A DNA stretch of 39,605 nt from Desulfocapsaceae bacterium (GCA_028697885.1 JAQVER010000033.1:1-39605); one strand, 5' to 3'; shown: positions 8,723-18,007, counted from the first letter of the stretch. A program made the numbers and translations. Notes: generated by a model not told the origin, from the sequence alone.

Positions 8723-10108
8723 TTAATAGCTATGTGGTTCATCGAAGTGGCTCATGTTCTCAAAGAGAGTGAATTCCTTGAGAAAGGTCAGCTTGAAGGT
8801 GCCGGTTGGACCATTTCTCTGTTTGCCGATAATAATTTCGGCGCTGCCTTTATCCGGATTATCCTCACTCTTATTGTACACCTCATCACGGTAGATGAAA
8901 CAGATCACGTCAGCATCCTGCTCAATGGCTCCCGATTCACGGAGATCCGACATCATGGGCCGTTTGTCGGTGCGGCTTTCAAGTCCACGGTTGAGCTGAG
9001 ACAGAGCGAGTACCGGGATCTTAAGTTCCTTGGCCATGGCCTTGAGTGATCTGGAGATTTCACTGATCTCCTGGGTTCTGTTCTCAATGGAGTTACGGCC
9101 GCGCATGAGCTGCAGGTAGTCGACGAGAATCATGCCGATATTATGTTGGGCTGCGAGCCTGCGCACCTTGGCCCGCATCTCAAGAACAGAAATGGCCGGC
9201 GTATCATCGATATAGATGGGCGCATTCTCAAGCATGCCTACGGCCCGTGTTAGTTTAGGCCAGTCTTCAGGGAGCAGCTTGCCGGTCCGGATTCTCTGGG
9301 AATCAATACGGCCGACAGAGCAGAGGAGACGCATGACCAGTTGCTCATGAGACATCTCCAGGCTGAAGATGCCAACCCCGACATTGTCAACCAGCGCCAC
9401 GTGCTGGGCAATATTCATGGCAAAAGCGGTCTTTCCCATGGAAGGGCGACCGGCCAGGATAATGAGATCAGAAGGCTGGAGACCTGCGGTCATCTTGTCC
9501 ATCTCCACATATCCGGTTGCCGCACCAGTGATCAGTTCTTTTCTTTCATAAAGTTTTTCAATGGTTTTAAAGGCAGCAGGAATTGCCTGGCCCATCGAGG
9601 TAAAGCCCTGACCGCTTTTGGAGCTGGCAATCTCAAAAATTGCCTGTTCCGCTTCATCTACAAGACTGTCGATGTCGCCCTGTTCATCATAACAACGGGA
9701 GGCGATTTCGGTGTTTACCTGGATCAGGTTTCTCAATATTGCTTTCTGACGAATAATCCTGGCATAATGGGCGAGATTGGAGGTAACCGGAACCAAGGAG
9801 GTCAGCATGGCAAGGTATGCTGCACCGCCTACTTCATCGAGTTTGTTGCTGTTTTTCAGCTGATTGGTAACGGTGATCAGATCCTGGGGCTCATTTTTTT
9901 CAAAGAGCTGGATCATGGCCTCAAAGATCTGTCTGTGGGCCGGACGATAGAAATTTGCAGGCTGAAGGATTTCAAGGACAGTGCCAAGTGATTGATCCTT
10001 GAGCAGGATTGTGCCGAGGACAGATTGTTCTGCCTCAAGGTTCTGAGGGGGAACTCTGCCCCCAGGTGCGGTTGTTTCAGGTGTGGTCATTGAATAGAAC
10101 TCACTCAT
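8723..10108 (-). CDS. dnaB: Replicative DNA helicase DnaB
   Basis: A 461-residue hexameric 5'-3' helicase that unwinds DNA at the replication fork. The N-terminal domain starts with VPPQNLEAEQSVLGTIL. The RecA-like domain has Walker A GRPSMGKTA (residues 220-228), SLEMSHEQLVMR, Walker B ILVDYLQLM and the arginine-finger region SDLRESGAIEQDADV. Two further in-frame starts exist, at 10123 and 10090. I chose the ATG at 10108 because it gives the family's usual length; none has a strong ribosome-binding site. No intein or unusual insertion is present. It is the last gene of the rpsF-rpsR-DUF2232-rplI-dnaB string, although 314 bp separate it from rplI. Confidence 0.95.
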   Translation of the reverse strand: MSEFYSMTTPETTAPGGRVPPQNLEAEQSVLGTILLKDQSLGTVLEILQPANFYRPAHRQIFEAMIQLFEKNEPQDLITVTNQLKNSNKLDEVGGAAYLAMLTSLVPVTSNLAHYARIIRQKAILRNLIQVNTEIASRCYDEQGDIDSLVDEAEQAIFEIASSKSGQGFTSMGQAIPAAFKTIEKLYERKELITGAATGYVEMDKMTAGLQPSDLIILAGRPSMGKTAFAMNIAQHVALVDNVGVGIFSLEMSHEQLVMRLLCSVGRIDSQRIRTGKLLPEDWPKLTRAVGMLENAPIYIDDTPAISVLEMRAKVRRLAAQHNIGMILVDYLQLMRGRNSIENRTQEISEISRSLKAMAKELKIPVLALSQLNRGLESRTDKRPMMSDLRESGAIEQDADVICFIYRDEVYNKSEDNPDKGSAEIIIGKQRNGPTGTFKLTFLKEFTLFENMSHFDEPHSY

Positions 10109-10422
10109 CTTGATTCTGACCATGAAAGAAAAAAGGTTTAAAATGACAACACACCGAAGAGGAAAAGGTCCCTGTACGGTGTGTTGTTTTGCAAGCAATC
10201 GAACGAGATAGAGTGAACTTGTCGTTTAAGAATAACTGTAGCATTACTATAAACGGCACGTCAGACGGTTAAGAAATGGAACGCAGAAAAATAGTGATGA
10301 GGAACCGTGACGAAACAAGCATGACTTCCATGATCATCCGTTATGACTCCTCATACTGCTTTTATACCATACAGAGGCAGTTCCTATTGTATGACAAGGG
10401 GTATCTCGAAACCGTTATCCAA
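10109..10422. other. 314-bp spacer between rplI and dnaB
   Basis: No gene is visible on either strand. The spacer is long for genes that otherwise form one string, so dnaB may have its own promoter here, but I cannot name a convincing -35/-10 pair. It contains CGTGACGAAA at 10306-10315 and CCGTTATGA nearby, related to the recurring intergenic motif. Confidence 0.5.
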
Positions 10423-10878
10423 TTATGCCGTTTCAATAGTGGGCACGATCTTGACAATGATATCAGTGGACATTTGGAAACCAACCTTGACAGGAACGAT
10501 AAATTCACCGAGGGTCTTGATGGGATCGGCAAGAACAATCTGCTTCTTGTCGATAACAATGTCCATTTCTGCCAATTTCTGGTGAATGTCGGTGCTGGTG
10601 ATGGAACCAAACAGCCTGGCATCATCTCCTGATAGCTGAGCTATGGTGATGGTGATGCCCGCCAGTTTCTTGGAGAGAGACTCTGCCTGCTGACGTTGCT
10701 GCTCAAGTTTTGCCTTAATAGTGGCAAGATTGCGCTCCAGAATCGCCTTGTTCTGGGCGTTGGCAAGAACAGCCTTGCCCTGTGGCAGCAGATAATTGCG
10801 TCCATATCCTGCTTTTACATTGACAATGGCGCCTTCCTGGCCAAGGGTGCTTATGGTTTCTTTCAATATAAGTTCCAT
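10423..10878 (-). CDS. rplI: 50S ribosomal protein L9
   Basis: A 151-residue two-domain ribosomal protein that binds 23S rRNA at the base of the L1 stalk. The N-terminal rRNA-binding domain is clear: MELILKETISTLGQEG, then the glycine-rich signature VKAGYGRNYLLPQGKA. It is followed by the long connecting helix (ERNLATIKAKLEQQRQQAES) and the C-terminal domain with LFGSITSTDI. Length is normal. AAGGAGC precedes the ATG. It sits 55 bp downstream of the DUF2232 gene. Confidence 0.96.
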   Translation of the reverse strand: MELILKETISTLGQEGAIVNVKAGYGRNYLLPQGKAVLANAQNKAILERNLATIKAKLEQQRQQAESLSKKLAGITITIAQLSGDDARLFGSITSTDIHQKLAEMDIVIDKKQIVLADPIKTLGEFIVPVKVGFQMSTDIIVKIVPTIETA

Positions 10879-10933
10879 GGTGTTGCTCCTTAATGGTGTT
10901 TGCGTTCTGATTCGCAGAAATGCCTTTATAACT

Positions 10934-11908
10934 TTATAACGTATCTTCCTGATTCGAATCCTGACTACCTAGATGTCGTAAATCAAACCAGACATCAGCG
11001 AGCCCGATCACTGATAAAAAAATGGTTCCCAATGATTGAAAAATAATAATTACATAGAGAAGGGAACGTATGAATAAAGGGACTTTCCACTTGTTTAAAA
11101 AAAAGAGGGCAATGGAAAGGCCTTGGAAACAATAAATTACACTTGCAATCAATAACAGATTAAAACCAATGGTTCTGACCATTGGTACAGGCAGCAGAGC
11201 CATGATGGCTGCTGCAATGACTGTCCATATAAGCTTCTCTGGCAGATGCCAGTATTGATATTCTGGCCAGGCACTCTGTCCGGTATGTCTAGTGACTAAC
11301 CTGTTGCCCAGCACCATGGCCAACCATACGGTAAACAAGGCGATACTGGTCAAGATTGCCGGCATGAATTGGGTCATCCGCTCTTTTATCTGTGAGAAGG
11401 TCTGACTCAACAGATAAAGAGAGTCTGCCGGAATTTTTTCATTCTCCTGATACAACTTCAAGGCCTCATCCATTCCCTGATTCATTGACAGCAGGAGCAT
11501 AGAATAGGGATGGTTTCCTTCTGTAACGGCAATGATACCGGCAAAAAGAAACCATGACAGGCTTAAAACAACAACACCCTTGAACCCGGTAAGAGCTGGC
11601 GTTTCGCCTTGAAAAGCAGAACGAGCCAATATAAAACCGGTAGGAATCAGGATCATGCCAGTCATGATCTGGCTTGCCACCTGTAATAAGGCTCCTATTA
11701 CAAGGGCGACAAGTAGTCCGTGAAGGATGTATTTGCCGCCACTGTTTCTACCGTATCTGTAAAGGTAGTAGAAAACAAGTAAAGGTACAACGAAATACAT
11801 CCAGCCAAAAACAGCACTCTGCAGGGCGGGTAGCAGAAAAACCCCTGTCACGATAAAGATATGTCTGAATATCTCTATCCTGTCAGGGATTTCGGGCACC
11901 TGGCTCAC
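10934..11908 (-). CDS. DUF2232 (YybS-like) membrane protein
   Basis: A 324-residue integral membrane protein with about eight to nine hydrophobic segments (for example IFIVTGVFLLPAL, LLVALVIGALLQV, LIWTVIAAAIMALL and YVIIIFQSLGTIFL). Its place between rpsR and rplI is typical of DUF2232/YybS proteins, which many bacteria keep in the rpsF-rpsR-rplI-dnaB string. Its biochemical role is not known. The chosen start is a GTG at 11908-11906, which gives MSQVPEIPDR. No strong Shine-Dalgarno sequence is at the right distance, so the start is uncertain. It lies 24 bp after rpsR. Confidence 0.8.
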   Translation of the reverse strand: MSQVPEIPDRIEIFRHIFIVTGVFLLPALQSAVFGWMYFVVPLLVFYYLYRYGRNSGGKYILHGLLVALVIGALLQVASQIMTGMILIPTGFILARSAFQGETPALTGFKGVVVLSLSWFLFAGIIAVTEGNHPYSMLLLSMNQGMDEALKLYQENEKIPADSLYLLSQTFSQIKERMTQFMPAILTSIALFTVWLAMVLGNRLVTRHTGQSAWPEYQYWHLPEKLIWTVIAAAIMALLPVPMVRTIGFNLLLIASVIYCFQGLSIALFFLNKWKVPLFIRSLLYVIIIFQSLGTIFLSVIGLADVWFDLRHLGSQDSNQEDTL

Positions 11909-11932
11909 GGATTGAATACGCCCGGATTCCTT

Positions 11933-12175
11933 TTATCTCGGTATTGAACCGGTGTAAGGCAACAGCGCAATCTGGCGTGCTCTTTTAATGGCTTCGCATA
12001 ACTGTCGCTGATGGGTGGCGCAGGTACCGGAAATACGGCGAGGCATAATTTTACCACGCTCTGAAATGAAATAACGTATTGTCTTCAAATCTTTATAGTC
12101 AATAACCGTTTCTTGGTCGGTGGTGCAGAACCTGCATACCTTTTTTCGTGCAAAAACGCGTTTTATAGGAGGCAT
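11933..12175 (-). CDS. rpsR: 30S ribosomal protein S18
   Basis: An 80-residue S18 protein, which pairs with S6 on the 30S platform. It has the conserved core [19 protein letters not shown], then [20 protein letters not shown]. The N-terminal CRFC keeps two cysteines as in zinc-type S18 paralogues, so this may be the C+ form. It follows rpsF after 50 bp in the same direction and is likely co-transcribed with it. Confidence 0.95.
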   Translation of the reverse strand: MPPIKRVFARKKVCRFCTTDQETVIDYKDLKTIRYFISERGKIMPRRISGTCATHQRQLCEAIKRARQIALLPYTGSIPR

Positions 12176-12225
12176 TTGAGTTTCCTGTATATTAATTTGG
12201 TTATGAATAGGATGAGATCGTATTT

Positions 12226-12639
12226 TTATTCGTCAGAATCGATTGTATCATCATCGTCAGAATCCTCATTCTCTTCAGATTCCCCAGATTCTTTGGCGGC
12301 CTGGCGTGTTGCTACGTCAATCTTGGCCTGTTCGATCTTTTCTGCTGTGATATTGTCCGCCAGCTTGACGGTCATGTATTTGAGGATAGCGTCGTTAATC
12401 CTGAATTTCCGCTCCATCTCCAATACTGCAGCTGGTTCAGTCGCATAATCACAATAGATATAAGTACCCTGGGTCTCTTTTTTGATCAGATAGGCGAACT
12501 TTCTCAGTCCCCAGCGGTCAAGGTGAATGATGGTTCCGCCTTCGCTCTGAATAATACCATTTGCATTGTCAATAATCGTGTTGATCTCTTCTTCTCCAAG
12601 ATTCGGTCGAAGAATATAGATCGTTTCGTACCTGCGCAT
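12226..12639 (-). CDS. rpsF: 30S ribosomal protein S6
   Basis: A 137-residue S6 protein with the family opening [20 protein letters not shown] and the core [20 protein letters not shown]. The last roughly 20 residues are very acidic (many Glu, Asp and Ser), a tail also seen in other S6 proteins that can be post-translationally extended with glutamate. GAGGAGG lies before the ATG. It is the first gene of the rpsF-rpsR-DUF2232-rplI-dnaB string and has a promoter and a structured leader upstream. Confidence 0.95.
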   Translation of the reverse strand: MRRYETIYILRPNLGEEEINTIIDNANGIIQSEGGTIIHLDRWGLRKFAYLIKKETQGTYIYCDYATEPAAVLEMERKFRINDAILKYMTVKLADNITAEKIEQAKIDVATRQAAKESGESEENEDSDDDDTIDSDE

Positions 12640-12729
12640 GTGTTCCTCCTCGTGGACCCATGATTGTCGGGATCTGTTATCCCTGATTTTCGGCTCTCCT
12701 CATAAGTATAGAAGAGAGCGAAGAGGTAT

Positions 12730-12777
12730 CTGTCTGGCACCATTGCCGGACAGGGGGGTGTCAATACTTCAACACCC
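12730..12777 (-). promoter_or_regulatory. Two hairpins in the rpsF leader, possible S6:S18 autoregulatory site
   Basis: In the rpsF mRNA sense, a hairpin with arms GGGTGT/ACACCC (12756-12777) is followed by one with arms CTGTC/GACAG enclosing GGCA/TGCC (12730-12753). They lie about 90-140 bases before the rpsF start. Many bacteria control this operon through an S6:S18-binding leader RNA. These hairpins are in the right place, but I cannot confirm the consensus by eye. No T run follows, so a terminator for mazG is less likely. Confidence 0.35.
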
Positions 12778-12789
12778 GATAGAAAAATG

Positions 12790-12822
12790 AGTATAAATAC
12801 ATCGGCTCTTCGGCTGTGTCAA
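12790..12822 (-). promoter_or_regulatory. Probable sigma-70 promoter for the rpsF operon
   Basis: On the minus strand a perfect -35 TTGACA (12822-12817) overlaps the mazG stop codon. A TATTTA follows after a 17-base spacer (12799-12794), and a better-looking TATACT lies four bases further (12795-12790). This places initiation just before the leader hairpins of rpsF. Confidence 0.5.
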
Positions 12823-13214
12823 TTTGTTTTTTTCTCTTTTTCCTGAGATTTGATGGCTCGCCACTGTTTTTCAAGCTCTTCCTCTGTGCCTTTTTTGCCA
12901 TCGGCAAAGACATGGGGATGCCTCCGAATCATTTTTTCATTGATGTTTCTGAGGATATCCTGGAGGGTAAAAGTGCCATTTTTTTTGTTAATCTCGGCCA
13001 TGAGAATGACAAGAAAGAGCATGTCGCCAAGCTCTTCACAGAGATTTTCCGGGTCATTGTTGTCGATGGCGGTGATAATTTCGGCAAATTCCTCTTTGAA
13101 ATATTTTTTCAGACTGAGGGTTGATTGCTTCTGGTCCCAGGGGCATCCCTCAGGGCCTAGCAGAGAGCGCACAGTGTGCAGCAGGAGGGAAAAGTGATGT
13201 GCATCGGTTGGCAT
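12819..13214 (-). CDS. mazG: MazG-type nucleotide pyrophosphohydrolase (single-domain)
   Basis: A 131-residue protein of the all-alpha NTP pyrophosphohydrolase group, which hydrolyses nucleoside triphosphates to monophosphates. It shows GCPWDQKQSTLSLKKY and the metal-binding pattern EEFAEI (Glu41, Glu42, Glu45) followed by EELGDMLF (Glu61, Asp64). IRRHPHVFAD is the typical closing motif of the MazG N-terminal domain. Classic MazG has two such domains over about 260 residues, so this is a one-domain version, as in several anaerobes. Its stop codon overlaps the -35 box proposed for rpsF. No strong Shine-Dalgarno sequence is seen. Confidence 0.85.
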   Translation of the reverse strand: MPTDAHHFSLLLHTVRSLLGPEGCPWDQKQSTLSLKKYFKEEFAEIITAIDNNDPENLCEELGDMLFLVILMAEINKKNGTFTLQDILRNINEKMIRRHPHVFADGKKGTEEELEKQWRAIKSQEKEKKTN

Positions 13215-13292
13215 GGAATTGTGTTCTATGGAGGAAGTATGGAGATGGTTGAATCTTGTCTGTGAGTTGGAAGGTGAATTTTTTTATCAATC

Positions 13293-13940
13293 CTACCTGC
13301 TGTAAGCCAGTCTTGTTTTCTGCTGCTGGAGCAGGCAGAGATAGTAGCCGTTGACCTTGCCGATGAGCTCATGAGTTTCCTGGTAGGGGGCGTATTGACC
13401 CTGCTTCAACTCTTTGATGTTCTCCCCGGCATTCCAGGCAGAGAGTACAAGGGCCAGGTGGCCGTTAAATTTATAATTGTATTTGGCGATCAGGTAACAG
13501 GTGAGCAGGATATTGACTTCCGGATCAAAGAGATCTGCTTCGCTGAGAGCACTCAGTCTGGACCGGCTGACATTACGGAAATCGACGGTGCCTTTTGAGA
13601 GCTCAAGGCCGGCTTCTATCCCGGTACTGGGGATAATCTGACCCAGTCCCCTGGCGTTTTTGCTGGAGATGGCTCTGGGGTTGGCATCGGATTCCGCCAG
13701 AATCAGGGCGCGAATGAAGTCAGGGCTGACCTTGTGTCTGGGTTGAAAAAAGGTGAATCCGGCAAAATATTCAATGAGGCCATGGTAACGGCCTATTTTC
13801 TTGAGGCGTTCGGCAGAAAGATTGACATCCTTGTACTTGTTGAGAGAACTTGCAAGCTCGCTGTGTCCGGATACTGGGATGAGAAGCAGGATGCAGATAA
13901 TGAACAGGTGGATAACGGTTTGCAGGGAGTGTTTCGCCAT
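13293..13940 (-). CDS. Lytic transglycosylase (SLT domain), exported
   Basis: A 215-residue periplasmic murein lytic transglycosylase of the Slt/MltC-like fold, which cleaves peptidoglycan to anhydro-muropeptides. Residues 1-27 form a signal peptide (HLFIICILLLIPVSG). The catalytic motif is FIRALILAESDANPRAIS, with Glu83 as the likely acid. NARGLGQIIPSTG and VLSAWNAGE stand for the family's GLMQ and AYNAG motifs. It starts three bases after the M18 aminopeptidase stop, with AAGGAT inside the end of that gene, so the two are probably co-translated. A link between peptide turnover and wall turnover is possible but only an inference. Confidence 0.87.
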   Translation of the reverse strand: MAKHSLQTVIHLFIICILLLIPVSGHSELASSLNKYKDVNLSAERLKKIGRYHGLIEYFAGFTFFQPRHKVSPDFIRALILAESDANPRAISSKNARGLGQIIPSTGIEAGLELSKGTVDFRNVSRSRLSALSEADLFDPEVNILLTCYLIAKYNYKFNGHLALVLSAWNAGENIKELKQGQYAPYQETHELIGKVNGYYLCLLQQQKTRLAYSR

Positions 13941-13943
13941 CGT

Positions 13944-15266
13944 TTATCCTTCAGTCTGTGGGAGGCGTTTCCGGGTGAGAAAACGGTTGATCGTTCTGTA
14001 CAGCAAAAAAGGATCGTGGCTGCCGGTCATCTCCCGGATGGAATGCATGGCGAGTGTCGGGGCGCCAATATCGACAGTAGGGATTCCCAGAAGTGCTGAT
14101 GTCTGTGGGCCGATGGTACTGCCGCAGGCCATGTCGCTGCGCATGACAAAATCCTGGGTGGTAACCCCTGCCTCGGTGGCAATCGTTTTATAGATGGCCC
14201 CGCTGATACTGGTGGTTGCGTAGCTCTGATTGGCATTGCTTTTGATCACCGGGCCATGGTTCAGCAGTGGCGTATGATCCGGATCCGACTTGTCGCTGAA
14301 GTTCGGGTGGACACCGTGGGCGTTGTCCATGGAGATGAAAAATGATCCGTGCAGGGTGCGATCTCTGGTGACTGGATCCGGCATGATACGTCCCAGTATC
14401 GAGTGGAGAAATGAGCCTTTGGCACCGGCGGCAGTGAGAGAGCCGATCTCTTCATGATTGTTACAGATCAGCAGACGATTATTGTCCGCTTGTGTGTCCT
14501 TAAGAGCTTCGATCATGGCAGAGTACCCTACAAAACAACTGAGTAGATTGTCAAGGCGGCTGGCGCTGATAAATTCATTGCCAAGCCCAAGAAAAGAGGG
14601 GGGCTGACAGTCGTAGCAAAACAGGTCAAAACTTATGATAGCCTCAACCTTTCTGTTCGAATGTTCCTTCTGTATCTGTTCGGCAAGAATCGATGAAATG
14701 TTTAGCGAGTCATCCTCTGTTATCTGGGAGAGGATGGGAACCAGTTCTTTTTGCTTGTTGATGGCGTGGCCTTTGTTGGCCTCGCGGTCAAAGTGGATGG
14801 CCAGGCTGGGAATGATTGCCACCGGGCGTTTGAAATCGATGAGCAGGGTTGTGAGAGCACCCTCTGATGTCCTGCAGACCACTCTTCCGGCAATGGAGAG
14901 TTCTCGGTCAAACCAGGTGCTCAATAGTGGTCCGCCATACACCTCGACCCCGAGCTGGAAAAAAGAATGTGAGGCCTTGCCGGCTAGCGGCTTTATCTGG
15001 AGCGCTGGACTGTCTGTATGGGTTCCCATGATCCGGAAACTCGGATCTGCAACATTCGATGAGGCCAGGGTAAAGGCGGCAAGTGCTCCATTGTCACGAA
15101 TGATAAAATAGGAATTGCCAGCGAGCAGCTCACAGGGCCTGGTCTCACAAAGCTCATGGAAACCGGATTCCCGTAATTTTGCGGCCATAAATGAGACCGC
15201 ATGAAAAGGAGTCGGAGATGCCTGGAGGAACTGGAAAAAATCCTGAGTGAAACGATCTTCCTGCAT
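13944..15266 (-). CDS. apeB: M18 family aminopeptidase
   Basis: A 440-residue zinc aminopeptidase of the M18 family (aspartyl aminopeptidase-like), a cytosolic enzyme removing N-terminal residues from peptides. The dinuclear metal site is visible in order: MGTHTDSPALQIKP (His83 region), a central Asp in SASRLDNL, Glu-Glu in CNNHEEIGSLTAAGAKGS, Asp in FISMDNAHGVHPN, and a late His in MHSIREMTGSHD. Length and architecture match the family. The start at 15266 lacks a strong Shine-Dalgarno sequence but aligns with the usual N-terminus. It is followed three bases later by the transglycosylase gene. Confidence 0.92.
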   Translation of the reverse strand: MQEDRFTQDFFQFLQASPTPFHAVSFMAAKLRESGFHELCETRPCELLAGNSYFIIRDNGALAAFTLASSNVADPSFRIMGTHTDSPALQIKPLAGKASHSFFQLGVEVYGGPLLSTWFDRELSIAGRVVCRTSEGALTTLLIDFKRPVAIIPSLAIHFDREANKGHAINKQKELVPILSQITEDDSLNISSILAEQIQKEHSNRKVEAIISFDLFCYDCQPPSFLGLGNEFISASRLDNLLSCFVGYSAMIEALKDTQADNNRLLICNNHEEIGSLTAAGAKGSFLHSILGRIMPDPVTRDRTLHGSFFISMDNAHGVHPNFSDKSDPDHTPLLNHGPVIKSNANQSYATTSISGAIYKTIATEAGVTTQDFVMRSDMACGSTIGPQTSALLGIPTVDIGAPTLAMHSIREMTGSHDPFLLYRTINRFLTRKRLPQTEG

Positions 15267-15378
15267 GGTGAATATATGGTTAAAGTTTGACCGTGTTGTT
15301 GGTTTGGAAATTGGAAGAAATCTTTGGACGGAAGATATCAGTGGAGAGAATATATTCTACTGTACATAAAAAATTATG

Positions 15379-16176
15379 TCAGGCTAAAGATGCCATGGCC
15401 TTATACGCTGCGCTCATTATTGCCCGTGTGGCCATGGATGGCTCCTGGGAATGGGGGGCGGATTCATGAGTTTTTGGTGTGTTTTCTACACCGGAACCCT
15501 CAGAGGATCTGCTCATCGTCTGTTTGGTAGATTCAGGAGATATAGTAGAGGCCTGACTTTCAGTCAGTTGCGTTGCCTGCAGTTCCTGCATGGCCTTCAT
15601 CTCTTGCATGCTTGCCTTGGCAGCAATCTGGCGGTCAGCAGCCGATGGATTGGCAGGGGCAAGGGCCGCCCGTTTAACTGTGCGCATCTTTATGATCGTG
15701 GCTGCAGGCGTTGATTCTTTTCCTATGTCAATGGGGACACTGCCACCGACGGCGTATCGTTTGCCGTTGGGTCCCGTCTGATAGGAAAATGAGGGGCCGC
15801 CGGACGCATATTGGCCAGCGGTGGACAGGTGTGCCTGCTCATGGGTTCGAACCTCGGTATCCCGTTGTTGAAGTTCTTGGACTTGGCGAAGCTCTGCCTC
15901 GTCGAGAGTCAACTGGTCGCTCCCCTTGGCTTTTGGCTGTTCAGCGTCTGTTGCTGCCTGGTTATCCTGTTCAGAGGTCCTGGTTGTCTCCTGGCTTGAA
16001 CTTAAGCTTTTTCCTTCTTTGGATATAGATACTTGATCTTTTGATTGTTCGGCCGCAGGGGTTGATGAGGTTGGGTCAACAGGCGCAGGTCTCACCTGTC
16101 CCTGGGGGCTGGTTCCGGCGAAGGCATAAGCCTGAATACCGTAGGCGGTAGTATTGGATATGGAAAGGTCAGCCAT
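15379..16176 (-). CDS. SprA-related putative metalloprotease
   Basis: A 265-residue protein with a disordered N-terminal half rich in Ser, Thr, Gln and Pro. A conserved core starts near residue 105: RDTEVRTHEQAHLSTAGQYA, then GGPSFSYQTGPNGKRYAVGG and VPIDIGKE. This is the SprA-related family. Its HEQAH (112-116) is of HExxH type, so metal-dependent proteolysis is proposed for the family though not proved. No signal peptide is visible. The C-terminal tail is again low-complexity. The gene is alone, with about 110 bp to apeB and 236 bp to the permease gene. The start at 16176 has no clear ribosome-binding site. Confidence 0.78.
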   Translation of the reverse strand: MADLSISNTTAYGIQAYAFAGTSPQGQVRPAPVDPTSSTPAAEQSKDQVSISKEGKSLSSSQETTRTSEQDNQAATDAEQPKAKGSDQLTLDEAELRQVQELQQRDTEVRTHEQAHLSTAGQYASGGPSFSYQTGPNGKRYAVGGSVPIDIGKESTPAATIIKMRTVKRAALAPANPSAADRQIAAKASMQEMKAMQELQATQLTESQASTISPESTKQTMSRSSEGSGVENTPKTHESAPHSQEPSMATRAIMSAAYKAMASLA

Positions 16177-16412
16177 GATTTTTTTTAATAGTTATTCCAA
16201 GGCTACGATGAGACAAAATACAGTAATAGCTAGAGCAGAGGGGCAGCCAAGGCTTCCATCCCTACCAACAAGGGAGGTCATGATTGATTTCCTTTATTTG
16301 TTTGCTGTCTCTGTTAGTGCTGTTTTTGTCAAGGAGATAAGTAAAAGCCGCACGTGATATTTAATTATCTTTTTATATTTTACACATAAGTCAGTGTGAA
16401 TGCAAATTGGAA

Positions 16413-17558
16413 TTATTTATTTTGCTCTGTGGTGGCAGAAGAAGGGGCAGTAGCTTCTTCTGCCGGCTCCGTTGCCGATTTATCTGGTTTGCTTTCGAAG
16501 CAGACAGCGGGCAAAAAGTCTTGAAAAGATTCGCCGTAGATCTCCCAAATGGAGACAAAGAGAGCGGCAATGATCGGTCCGACAATGATGCCGATAATGC
16601 CGAACATGGAGATGCCGCCAAAGGTACTGAAAAGAATGAAAAGATCATGCATCGCGGTGTCTTTCCCCACCAGTCGAGGGCGAAGAAGATTGTCAGCATT
16701 ACCGGCGACCAGACCGCAGAAGATGCCTACGCTGACGGCAGCGGCAATATCCTTGTTGAGAATCAGGATGAGGAGAGCTGGTCCCCAGATAATGGCCGTG
16801 CCCACGCTGGGGACAATGGAGAGGACTGCCATAAGGCAGCCCCAGAACACGGGGCTGGGAATGCCGGCCAGGGCAAATCCTAATCCGCACAGGGCGCCCT
16901 GGATAATGCCGATAATGAGTGTTCCTTTGATGGTAGCCCTGGCAACCGAAGTGAAGCGTTGCAGCAGGTGCTGTTCGTCTTTGTTTTCAAGAGGGATGTA
17001 GTAGAGGATCTTGGACAATAGCTTTTTGCCATCGATAAGAAAATAAAACATGGTGTAGAGCATGATGATGGACATGATGGCCGCGTTTACCGTCACTTTA
17101 GTGATGGAAGAAAGCGAATCAATGAGCAAGGTTGAGGTGTTGCCTACAAGGTTGCCCAGTCTTTGGAGGATCATGTCTCGGTGGGGCAGGATCTGCTCGT
17201 AGTAAGGAAGTTTGTGCAAAAAGTCTGAGATGATCGTTGGTTGTTCGATAAACCTTTGAACCCAGGGGGTGACGGATTGACTGACGTGGATGGCTTGTGC
17301 CACAACAACTCCAATAAGTGCGGACATGGGAAGAAGGACAAGGCACACGATAATCAGAATAGTCAGCAGGGATGCTGCATTTTCCCGACCTTTCAACGAA
17401 AGAAGAAGTCGCTCATAGAGAGGGCTGAGCAGTGCTGAAAAAATGGCGGCCATGAAAATTGTCATGAGGAATTGTTGCATCATGGATAAAAAAAAGGCGG
17501 AGATGCCCATGACAAAGAAGAGGAGGACGGCTTTACTGGCAATTTTGGGAGAAGTCAT
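16413..17558 (-). CDS. AI-2E family transporter (PerM/UPF0118 permease)
   Basis: A 381-residue inner-membrane protein with seven to eight membrane segments: two near the N-terminus (AVLLFFVMGISAFFLSMM and MTIFMAAIFSALLSPLYERL), one at about 65-85, and a cluster from about 150 to 330. The segment ending GIIGIIVGPIIAALF is a strong family mark. It belongs to the AI-2E/PerM superfamily, whose members export autoinducer-2 or act as ion antiporters; the substrate cannot be told from sequence. The last 30 residues are polar and rich in Ala, Thr and Glu. It lies back to back with folD across a 449-bp spacer. Confidence 0.88.
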   Translation of the reverse strand: MTSPKIASKAVLLFFVMGISAFFLSMMQQFLMTIFMAAIFSALLSPLYERLLLSLKGRENAASLLTILIIVCLVLLPMSALIGVVVAQAIHVSQSVTPWVQRFIEQPTIISDFLHKLPYYEQILPHRDMILQRLGNLVGNTSTLLIDSLSSITKVTVNAAIMSIIMLYTMFYFLIDGKKLLSKILYYIPLENKDEQHLLQRFTSVARATIKGTLIIGIIQGALCGLGFALAGIPSPVFWGCLMAVLSIVPSVGTAIIWGPALLILILNKDIAAAVSVGIFCGLVAGNADNLLRPRLVGKDTAMHDLFILFSTFGGISMFGIIGIIVGPIIAALFVSIWEIYGESFQDFLPAVCFESKPDKSATEPAEEATAPSSATTEQNK

Positions 17559-18007
17559 GGTTGGGGTGAATGGTTGAAGGTTTTATGGTCGGAAGGATTA
17601 TGGGGCTTCATGGAAATGGAGTTTCAAAGAGAGTATCGTTGTTTTGACGCTGATCTTCAAGGGAAAAATGAGAGAGATTAAGTCTTAGATTCAAAAAAAT
17701 TGATAAATAGATAAAAAAAAATGAATAATAGGCGATTGCCTTCTTGAAAAAAAAGATAAAACCAGTTAGTTTTAAGTCTTTTGCAAACAATAGGTTCAGT
17801 ATAGTGGCGCAGTTAGGATAGCCTTCACTGGCGAGCGCAGGATGCTAAGTATGTACGCTGAAAATATTAAGCCGTTGTAAGAAAATAACCGGAACTTTGC
17901 ACTACCGTGAACGGCATAAGGAGTCGTGACGAAATGGTAAGAAAGGTAATAGTTATTTCATAACGGTTTTTAAACAATGATATGTCTTAAGCAATGAGGG
18001 AATTAAA
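17559..18007. other. 449-bp divergent spacer between the permease gene and folD
   Basis: This must hold the promoters of the permease gene (minus) and of the large C1 gene block (plus). No intact gene is visible. The folD-proximal part carries CGTGACGAAA at 17925-17934 and GTTATTTCATAACGG at 17952-17966. The second matches GTTATTTCGTAACGG at 3567-3581 in 14 of 15 bases. GAGGG lies just before the folD ATG. I could not define -35/-10 boxes with confidence. Confidence 0.5.

Noticed and set aside
15843..15858. GGTTCGAACC string resembling a tRNA T-arm
   Set aside because: It lies in the conserved HEQAH coding region of the SprA-related gene, and no acceptor stem or anticodon arm can be folded around it.
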